53,899 bases of DNA, taken from contig CAMIZL010000015.1 in the NCBI GenBank assembly GCA_946403295.1, positions 1 to 53,899 of the forward strand, written 5' to 3'. This DNA is from an uncultured Clostridia bacterium. GTDB taxonomy: Bacteria; Bacillota; Clostridia; Lachnospirales; Lachnospiraceae. The first letter of the stretch is position 1; every line of letters starts with the position of its first letter. This document shows positions 47,987 through 53,899 of the stretch, piece by piece. Made by a program: the position numbers and the translations under genes. The notes below the pieces were generated by a model, which worked only from the letters and a program-made list of their open reading frames with translations, searched no databases and was not told where the DNA came from.

Positions 47987-50656
47987 TCACGGATCAAGAA
48001 GAGTATTAACATCAACAGTGATTGTGTACTTACCTGTTGCAACTCCGTTGCCATCAGTGATATCAAGGGTTACAGCAGCCTTAGCTACGAATACGCTTGT
48101 TACAGTAACATTGTCTTTAGCAAGGTTCTTTGTTACATAAGGGGCTGTATTAATATTTGTCTGCTTCTTGCCATCGAATGAGAACTCGAAGCAAGCTGCT
48201 TCTGAGCCGGCCTTTGTTACAGACTGCTCTACCTTCTTGAATGTAGGCTTAACCTGCTTATCGGAAACTGTAAGAGTAGCTCTGCGTACACTACCGTCTA
48301 CCTTGCCACCCTTGATGATGTAAAGCTCGAATGCGTAGTTACCTGTAGGAAGCTTTGTGATTGCACCATCAGTAGCAGGAGCACCTGTTGTACCAGCAAA
48401 ATATGTGCTGATTTCAATCTTTCCACCATTTATCTTGATAAGATCGCTGTACTTAATTCCTGTATTAGGAACGTTCGAATTAAGATCAAGCTGCTTACCG
48501 TCTTTCTTGATATCAAGAGTGAATGCGCCGTAGCTAGCTGCTGTATTATTGTTAGGAGCTGCTGCACCGTTAAGGATCTGATCATAAGACTGATTATCTA
48601 CGAAGTAGCCATCCTTAACTGCTGTAAGAGATACAGTAGCCTTTGTGATACCGGTCTTGAGTGCATTGATAGAAGTATCAATTGAGCTCTTGTCGATAGT
48701 GAAGTTGTAACCCGAAGCTGAGGTACCCTTCTTTGCAACGTTGAATGTTGCGTTAGGCTTATTGGACTTGTCACCGGCCTGAACTGTAACAACGATAGCA
48801 CCGTCAGCTGTATATGCTGTAAAATCAGCTGCCTTAACCTTTAACTCATATGTACCAGCTTTACCGGCAACAGGTAAGAATGTATTGGCTGTGTTAAGTG
48901 TTCCCTTAGCCTTTGAAGCCTCGAGCTGAGTCCATGTAGGAGCTACTGTATCGATGGGATCCTGATAGTTATCGGTAATCTTAGCTGTAATAACTACTTC
49001 ATCAGCACCAACACTATAGTTGAGGTTAGACTTGTTGAGTGAAAGAGCAACGTTCTGAGCGAAACGAGCTGCTCTAACTTCGATAGGACAAGAATCAAGG
49101 ATCTGCTCCTTGCCTGCTGCATCTGTGTAGCAGATGAATACGTATGTAGAACCAACCTGGTTAGCCTTAACAGAGTAGTTACCCTGGGTATCATCGGCTG
49201 TAATCATCGCGATAGAAGTATCAGCGATCTTAGCATATGTTGCGCCAAGGTTAGCGAAGTTGTCCTTGCCGACCTTTCTGTCCAGAGTGGTGCCGTTAAG
49301 AGTTTCCTTAAGCCAGCACTGGAACACAAGTGCAGGATCGTTAACAGCCATGTAGCTCTTAGGATTGTTCTGTGATCCACCAATAGTATAAACCTTACCT
49401 GTCTTCTGAGCTACGGGCTGAGCAACACAAGTGATGCTCTTTGTAACCTTGATAACAGTTGCTTCATAGTTGTTGTTAGGATCATAGTATGTGAATGTAG
49501 CTGTAAGATCAGCTGTATCACCTACGTTGTACATGGTAGCCTTTAAGCCGCCCTGAGGCCAAAGCTTAAGGTTATCGCTTGATGTAAGAGCTACATCGGT
49601 TGTACCAACTGAAGATGTGATATCAACACCGTCTGCATTAAGAAGTGATACACTGACATCAGTGTCCTTATCCTTCTGAAGAGTAGCTGTGTTGATTACG
49701 ATAGCTGTAACATCCTTTGCCTGATTTCCTGCGATTGAGAAATTAAGAGGATCAGAGCCGTTAACTACTACGTAGTATGTAACGCCTGCTGAGAAGTTGT
49801 TGAACATTGTAACCTTTACTACGTTCTCAGTTGTCTTAACTTCCTTGATACCTGTGAAAGGAATCTTTACGTCGTTGCTGAGGTAGTAAACAGCGTCATC
49901 AGCGATGTCCTTGTTTGACTTGAAGATATCAGCAACATTAGCGTCGAATGTAAGCTCGTAAGCGTTAGAAGCAACAACCTTTACGCTTGAAGGAATAGGG
50001 TTACCAACTGTAACCTTGATTGCCTCCGTAGCTGTAGCTGCAGGATACTTAGCGCTCTGGTAAGCCTTAGCTGTGAGTGTAACCTCGCCGCTCTTGATGA
50101 ACTTAACCTTGTAAGTTCTAGACTTAGCGCCTGCTTCAACTGTAGCGATCTCTGTGTTGTCACTGATGAGATCTCTCTCGTCTGTATCAACGCCGACACG
50201 AGGGAGTGATACGTCTACAGTCTCACCAACGTTGAATCTGTCGCCGTTAGCGATGCCTTCAACCTTAACGCTTGTAGCGTTCTTCTTAACCTTAACTTTA
50301 AGGTCCTGCTGGAAAAGCTGATCCTCATCCGAACCAAATACAGTTACGGTAACTGTTGTTGTACCAAGACTCTCGGCAACGATTCTGCCGCTCTTGGTTG
50401 TGCTAACAATTGACTCGTCTGCAGACTTAAGTGCGACTATCATTGTGTCACTGTCAAAGTTCTTGATCATGTTAGCTACTTTCTTCTTGTAGCTGATCTT
50501 GCACTTTGCGCCGTCTTCCTTAGCGCCCTTTGAGCCGCCGATGTAGAGCGTCTTCTCAGAATCCATTGTAAGGTTAACAGCTGCAGATGCAGGGATAACA
50601 CCAACAATGAGAGTGAGAGCTAAAAGGACCGCAAGGCTCTTGAAAAACTTTCTCAT
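47987..50656 (-). CDS. Large secreted surface protein, S-layer-like candidate
   Basis: An 889-residue protein with signal peptide (KFFKSLAVLLALTLIVGVIP, cleavage near ASA-A). The mature protein is rich in Ala, Thr, Val, Lys and Asp, with few Cys, and reads as serial beta-sandwich domains. Its first 200 residues match the 900-residue surface protein in motif order (TLYIGGSKGA, NFDSDTM, VKVKKNAT). Codon use differs from neighbours: it strongly prefers GCT, GTA, AAG and AAC, as expected of a very highly expressed gene. It has a near-perfect promoter with a palindrome over the -35, AGGAGG before the ATG and a strong terminator. No SLH, CWB2 or LPXTG motif is visible. A major surface-layer protein is my inference. 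Confidence 0.78.
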   Translation of the reverse strand: MRKFFKSLAVLLALTLIVGVIPASAAVNLTMDSEKTLYIGGSKGAKEDGAKCKISYKKKVANMIKNFDSDTMIVALKSADESIVSTTKSGRIVAESLGTTTVTVTVFGSDEDQLFQQDLKVKVKKNATSVKVEGIANGDRFNVGETVDVSLPRVGVDTDERDLISDNTEIATVEAGAKSRTYKVKFIKSGEVTLTAKAYQSAKYPAATATEAIKVTVGNPIPSSVKVVASNAYELTFDANVADIFKSNKDIADDAVYYLSNDVKIPFTGIKEVKTTENVVKVTMFNNFSAGVTYYVVVNGSDPLNFSIAGNQAKDVTAIVINTATLQKDKDTDVSVSLLNADGVDITSSVGTTDVALTSSDNLKLWPQGGLKATMYNVGDTADLTATFTYYDPNNNYEATVIKVTKSITCVAQPVAQKTGKVYTIGGSQNNPKSYMAVNDPALVFQCWLKETLNGTTLDRKVGKDNFANLGATYAKIADTSIAMITADDTQGNYSVKANQVGSTYVFICYTDAAGKEQILDSCPIEVRAARFAQNVALSLNKSNLNYSVGADEVVITAKITDNYQDPIDTVAPTWTQLEASKAKGTLNTANTFLPVAGKAGTYELKVKAADFTAYTADGAIVVTVQAGDKSNKPNATFNVAKKGTSASGYNFTIDKSSIDTSINALKTGITKATVSLTAVKDGYFVDNQSYDQILNGAAAPNNNTAASYGAFTLDIKKDGKQLDLNSNVPNTGIKYSDLIKINGGKIEISTYFAGTTGAPATDGAITKLPTGNYAFELYIIKGGKVDGSVRRATLTVSDKQVKPTFKKVEQSVTKAGSEAACFEFSFDGKKQTNINTAPYVTKNLAKDNVTVTSVFVAKAAVTLDITDGNGVATGKYTITVDVNTLLDP

Positions 50657-50734
50657 GTTTCTTCCTCCTTAAGAAATTAAGATGGTTTGATTACCGCATG
50701 CCGCATACACACGCGGTCATCCCATAACGCTTTG

Positions 50735-50773
50735 ATTATATCAGTATCAAAAGTAAAGGTCAATACCTTTACT
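50735..50773 (-). promoter_or_regulatory. Promoter of the 889-residue surface protein with operator palindrome
   Basis: TTGACC (50758-50763), 17 nt, TATAAT (50735-50740) on the minus strand. The -35 sits in the middle of a 22-bp interrupted palindrome (50752-50773) with 9-bp arms AGTAAAGGT/ACCTTTACT. A smaller TTTGAT/ATCAAA pair spans the -10. Binding at the palindrome would compete with RNA polymerase. Confidence 0.75.
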
Positions 50774-50840
50774 TAACAATGCCGGGTAAATCTTAGCGTT
50801 ATGAAAATAATAAATTTTCGGAGTCCTCTCTTCGGGTTTT

Positions 50841-50927
50841 ACCGGTGCACTGCCGGTTTTTTAGGATGTGACACTTGGCAGTGCTCCCCCTAACCTTTGG
50901 AGTGGTCAACCTGAGCGGATTATGACC
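50841..50927. other. Pseudoknot-forming non-coding element of unknown type
   Basis: Between the thrC terminator and the surface-protein promoter. GCACTGCC (50847-50854) pairs with GGCAGTGC (50877-50884). TTAGG in that loop (50861-50865) pairs with CCTAA outside it (50889-50893), giving an H-type pseudoknot. A further hairpin GGTCA/TGACC lies at 50904-50927. On the plus strand ACCGG/CCGGT (50841-50857) followed by six T could alternatively act as a terminator. I cannot match it to a known riboswitch, and the strand is not settled. Confidence 0.4.
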
Positions 50928-50996
50928 CTCCTTTATGTCAAGTTTATGTCAGGCGATTGTCATATTTCGATTTTCTTGATCATTTGAATAAAAAAG

Positions 50997-51032
50997 CGGC
51001 TCCATAACACTTATATAAGTGTTTCGGAGCCG
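50997..51032 (-). terminator. Terminator of thrC
   Basis: Stem CGGCTCC/GGAGCCG capped by an inner AACACTTAT/ATAAGTGTT stem; the minus strand continues with a C and six or more T. Strong and correctly placed. Confidence 0.92.
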
Positions 51033-51050
51033 TTCTTCCCGGGAGTCGGA

Positions 51051-52535
51051 TCAAAGGAAGATCTTCTCTATTTCCTTCTCCATGTCAGCGGGGTCACATA
51101 CCGTGTTGTGACGTATGGTCCCGTTGAGGGCACGGTCTACCGCTGCGGGGATCTCCACGCCGCTGAGCTTGCTGAGTCTTTCGATAAGCTCTTTGTCGGT
51201 TCCCTCCCTAAACGAATCACCTTCGATCGCTTTGAGGACACTTGCCGAGAATTTGTAAGGACTTGCCGTTGAAGCAATGACTGCGGGTGTGAGGTCGCGG
51301 GTGTCGGCAAGATACTTTCTGTAGGAAGCGGAAGCAACCGCAGTATGAGGATCGAGCACATAACCGCAATCCTTATAGACATGTCTGATCTCTTCCTGCA
51401 TCTCTTTTTCGGTTGCGTATTCGCCGCGGAACATGTCAAGAGGACCGTCTCCGTCTTCCGTGTTCTTGCCCGCGAAGTCTTTTACGCTGTACTTTCCGTT
51501 ACCGGCAAGGTTTGACATGAGCTCACCCGTTTTGTCTCCGGCGATCTCGTATATGAGTCTCTCGAGGTTGCTTGAGATAAGGATATCCATGCTCGGAGAA
51601 CTTGTAAGGATAAAATCTCTGTTGCGGTCATATACGCCGCTTTCAAAGAAATCGAAAAGCACTTTGTTGTCGTTTGACGCACATATAAGCTTCGATACGG
51701 GCACTCCCATCTTTGCGGCATAATAAGCGGCAAGGATGTTTCCGAAATTACCTGTGGGAACGACAAATGTGATCTCGTCTTCCATAAGCCTTGTGTACGC
51801 ATAAACGTAATATGCGATCTGCGGAACAAGACGCCCGATGTTTATGGAATTGGCCGAAGAGAAAACATAGCCCGCATTTTTCATCTTTGCGGCGAATGCT
51901 TCGTCGGTGAAGATCTTCTTAACTTCGCGCTGGGCATCGTCAAAGTTTCCTCTGATCCCGATAACGTGGGTATTGTCGCCTTCCTGTGTGAGCATCTGTC
52001 TTTCCTGGAAAGTGCTTACACCGTCCTTGGGGTAGAAAACAACGATACCTGTGCCGGGAACATTTGCAAATCCCTCAAGCGCGGCTTTTCCGGTATCACC
52101 CGATGTAGCAGTGAGGATCACGATCTTTTCTTTGAGATCGCACTTACGGGCGCTTATGCTCATGAGGTGGGGAAGGATTGAAAGAGCCATATCCTTGAAC
52201 GCGATGGTTCTTCCGTGGAAGAGCTCGAGGTAATATGTCCCGTTGGCCTTCATGAGGCATGTAATGTCGTCACGGTCAAAATTATCTGTATTATATGCGG
52301 AATTAACCGCGGTACGAACCTCTTCATCGGTAAAGTCGGTGAGGAAAAGTCTGAGCACCTCGTATGCCACTTCGGGGTAACTCATCATCGAAAGCTCGTC
52401 AAATGATTTCTTAAGCGCAGGGATCCTGTCGGGAACATAAAGTCCGCCGTCGGGAGCGATACCGCGCAGGATTGCCTGCGATGCGGTTGCGGTTAGTGAC
52501 TTGTCACGGGTTGAGTGATATAAGAGTTCCTGCAT
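51051..52535 (-). CDS. thrC: Threonine synthase
   Basis: PLP enzyme that makes L-threonine from O-phosphohomoserine. The 494-residue length matches the longer bacterial form. It begins LLYHSTRDKSLTATASQAI, has the PLP-lysine segment ELFHGRTIAFKDMALS and the phosphate-binding region ILTATSGDTGKAALEGF. C-terminal sequence is complete. RBS AGGAG precedes ATG 52535; its promoter overlaps the end of the AP2-domain gene. No T-box or Thr leader peptide is visible, and no other Thr genes are adjacent. Confidence 0.96.
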   Translation of the reverse strand: MQELLYHSTRDKSLTATASQAILRGIAPDGGLYVPDRIPALKKSFDELSMMSYPEVAYEVLRLFLTDFTDEEVRTAVNSAYNTDNFDRDDITCLMKANGTYYLELFHGRTIAFKDMALSILPHLMSISARKCDLKEKIVILTATSGDTGKAALEGFANVPGTGIVVFYPKDGVSTFQERQMLTQEGDNTHVIGIRGNFDDAQREVKKIFTDEAFAAKMKNAGYVFSSANSINIGRLVPQIAYYVYAYTRLMEDEITFVVPTGNFGNILAAYYAAKMGVPVSKLICASNDNKVLFDFFESGVYDRNRDFILTSSPSMDILISSNLERLIYEIAGDKTGELMSNLAGNGKYSVKDFAGKNTEDGDGPLDMFRGEYATEKEMQEEIRHVYKDCGYVLDPHTAVASASYRKYLADTRDLTPAVIASTASPYKFSASVLKAIEGDSFREGTDKELIERLSKLSGVEIPAAVDRALNGTIRHNTVCDPADMEKEIEKIFL

Positions 52536-52583
52536 TTTATGTTCTCCTTTTTAAGGTAGGTCTTTCTTTTAATGTCGGTGCAT

Positions 52584-52612
52584 ATTCTATCACGCGTTTC
52601 CATGGATTTCAA
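52584..52612 (-). promoter_or_regulatory. Promoter of thrC
   Basis: TTGAAA (52607-52612), 17 nt, TAGAAT (52584-52589) on the minus strand. The -35 lies inside the last codons of the upstream AP2-domain gene. Confidence 0.7.
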
Positions 52613-53408
52613 CAGTGTGAAGCGTCTTTCTCACTTTCACCCTTGCGTATATGATCCTGTACTCCGCTGCCGAGACATCCTCAAGATAATTGATTTCCCA
52701 GTTTCTCACGCATCCGCGCTCGCGTAAAATATTGACCGCTTTGTTGTAGGCGATGGCCGCTTCGTTTTCGGTATCGTAATGACCGACAACGATCGTACTT
52801 CCGGAGGGCAGATTTATGCGGGTCGTAAACGATTCCTTCGCGCCTCTTCTTTCGGCCCTGACGCCATTATACCTGTTTATCACGGTGAGATTTCCGGGGC
52901 GAAGATCCAGGGGATCGCCGTTTTTAAATTCATAATCACGGCCGGGAACCGCGTAGGGCCGGATGCCGTATCTCGAAAGGATGCTGACCTGCATTCCGTA
53001 GTCCGCCACAAACAGGTGCCCGCCGCGTTTCTGGATCGAGTGGTGCGTATAGTAGAAAAGATCGTCCGCCCCGAAGCGTATCACTTCGTGCGTATCGAGA
53101 TAATATTCAAAATATCCTTTTCTCAGGTAAATGGGGCCGCGGCACCAAATGCCGTTGTCGCGGTAATTGACGAGAGCGACCCATTTGTCAAAAGGCAGAG
53201 CGTGCGTTTCCCTGTTATGGTCAAGGATCCCGAGAGACTCTTCTTTTTCCGGAGTTCTGAGGATCATGCACGCCTCCCTGTAGGCAAGCTCCGCCTGCTC
53301 CCCGGTGGGAAATCCGCCGAGGCTGATATGTTTTCCTTTATGAGTCAGGGATGCGCGGTAATACTTCGTCCCATCCTTTTTGTTTGAGGGATATACACCC
53401 GCCGCCAT
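52590..53408 (-). CDS. AP2-domain DNA-binding protein with a degenerate HNH-like core
   Basis: A 272-residue basic protein. AP2-like folds appear at both ends: GVYPSNKKDGTKYYRASLTH with GGFPTGEQAELAYREAC at the N-terminus, and GVRAERRGAKESF with VVGHYDTENEAAIAYNKAV at the C-terminus. The middle holds a segment like an HNH homing endonuclease (YEFKNGDPLDLRPGNLTVI), but the histidines that normally precede NGDxLDxRxxNL are absent. I infer a domesticated HNH-AP2 element that keeps DNA binding but not cutting. The start at 53408 (MAAGVYPSNKK) has GGGAGG 7 nt upstream; the ATG at 53438 lacks one. It lies between rnpB and thrC. Its target is unknown. Confidence 0.75.
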   Translation of the reverse strand: MAAGVYPSNKKDGTKYYRASLTHKGKHISLGGFPTGEQAELAYREACMILRTPEKEESLGILDHNRETHALPFDKWVALVNYRDNGIWCRGPIYLRKGYFEYYLDTHEVIRFGADDLFYYTHHSIQKRGGHLFVADYGMQVSILSRYGIRPYAVPGRDYEFKNGDPLDLRPGNLTVINRYNGVRAERRGAKESFTTRINLPSGSTIVVGHYDTENEAAIAYNKAVNILRERGCVRNWEINYLEDVSAAEYRIIYARVKVRKTLHTVEIHGNA

Positions 53409-53449
53409 GTGCCGACCTCCCGGATGAAGTATTTTCAACTATCACTCAT

Positions 53450-53478
53450 ATTGTCTTAATTATCTTTTCAGCTGTCAA
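53450..53478 (-). promoter_or_regulatory. Promoter of the AP2-domain gene
   Basis: TTGACA (53473-53478), 17 nt, GACAAT (53450-53455) on the minus strand, directly after the rnpB terminator. Confidence 0.6.
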
Positions 53479-53515
53479 CCATAAACAGACGGCATATACG
53501 CTTATGTAAAAAAAC

Positions 53516-53570
53516 GAAGTGTCTTTTCCGCGCGAAACGACCGTGTCGTGTCAAACGGAAAAGGCACTTC
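53516..53570 (-). terminator. Terminator of rnpB
   Basis: 15-bp stem GAAGTGCCTTTTCCG/CGGAAAAGACACTTC (minus strand, one G-U-type mismatch) with a 25-nt loop that itself can pair, followed by a T-run (TTTTTTT at 53507-53514). Strong. Confidence 0.9.
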
Positions 53571-53591
53571 AAATTTAAAAAATAAGCAATA

Positions 53592-53899
53592 CTGTAAGCC
53601 GGGTTCTGTTTAAATCGGCCATCTTTCTTGACTGTCCGTTACCGAACAGCTCCGACAGTCCCTTCCGGGGCTGTCACGCAACCTACCCGGAGACGCGACG
53701 GGCCGCCGCATTGTCCCCTGCATGGTCTTGCTTCGGATGGGGTTTGCACAGCACATGACGTTACCGCCATGCCGGTGGTCTCTTACACCGCCATTCCACC
53801 CTTACTCCGGCTTGCGCCGAAGCGGTATTATTTCTGTTGCACTATCCATGGGGTCACCCCCTCCGGACGTTATCCGGCATCCTGCCCTGTGAAGCCCGG
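53592..53899 (-). ncRNA. rnpB: RNase P RNA, class A (5' part cut by the window edge)
   Basis: Catalytic RNA that trims tRNA 5' leaders. The minus strand shows the conserved core GGGGTGACCCCATGGATAGT followed by GCAACAGAAATAATACCGC, the P5/J region GGCGGTGTAAGAGACCACC, and the 3' end AACAGAACCCGGCTTACAG that closes P4/P1. The 5' end lies beyond 53899. A strong terminator follows. The identification is certain from these universal blocks. Confidence 0.97.

Noticed and set aside
50841-50927. Known riboswitch (c-di-GMP, SAM, TPP, FMN, cobalamin, ZTP, fluoride, preQ1)
   Set aside because: None of the conserved core strings I can recall fit. It is reported only as an unidentified structured element.

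Overview
The window reads as a chromosomal core segment of an anaerobic Clostridia member, with a Lachnospiraceae-like gene set (family assignment is inference). It has strong Shine-Dalgarno sites, many TTGACA/17 nt/TATAAT-type promoters, a T-box leader, a class A RNase P RNA, a Firmicutes-type 6S RNA, AddAB instead of RecBCD, meso-diaminopimelate dehydrogenase and a rubredoxin. All seven tRNA genes lack an encoded CCA. Nearly all genes lie on the minus strand. The plus-strand exceptions are a tandem AAA ATPase, six tRNAs, a beta-helix protein and an alpha/beta hydrolase. I see no prophage, insertion sequence or CRISPR array.

Layout. 1-6.5 kb: translation block (lysS, greA, thrS, hisS), with a T-box in front of hisS whose specifier reads CAC (His). 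6.6-9.3 kb: lipoprotein amidase, ddh and dut. 9.4-12.7 kb: ECF sigma factor, membrane anti-sigma candidate and M18 aminopeptidase. 12.8-15.1 kb: a degenerate hybrid histidine kinase and an intact CheY. 15.3-25.5 kb: methyltransferase and the DNA repair genes addA, addB and uvrC. 25.3-28 kb: a small unknown protein, ftsH and 6S RNA. 28-32.7 kb: OmpR-type two-component system, Ig-like exported protein, yajC and tgt. 32.9-38 kb: the AAA protein and a large surface protein. 38-40.3 kb: five tRNAs, a beta-helix protein, tRNA-Trp and tRNA-Leu. 40.3-45.2 kb: RNase H, RdgB, hydrolase, rRNA methyltransferase and a two-domain protease. 45.6-50.7 kb: chemoreceptor, rubredoxin and a second large surface protein. 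51-53.9 kb: thrC, an AP2/HNH-derived protein and rnpB, cut by the window edge.

Most of the window is housekeeping. The points worth a second look are proteins that kept a fold but changed key residues: a receiver without its phosphoacceptor Asp, a protease domain with Ser replaced by Gly, a hydrolase with an Asp in the Ser nucleophile position, an AAA domain with a broken Walker A, an HNH-like core without its histidines and a rubredoxin with CxC. A second group is non-coding: two palindrome-rich blocks, a pseudoknot-forming element upstream of the second surface protein, a 22-bp palindrome sitting on that protein's -35 box, and two tandem-repeat arrays wedged between adjacent genes.
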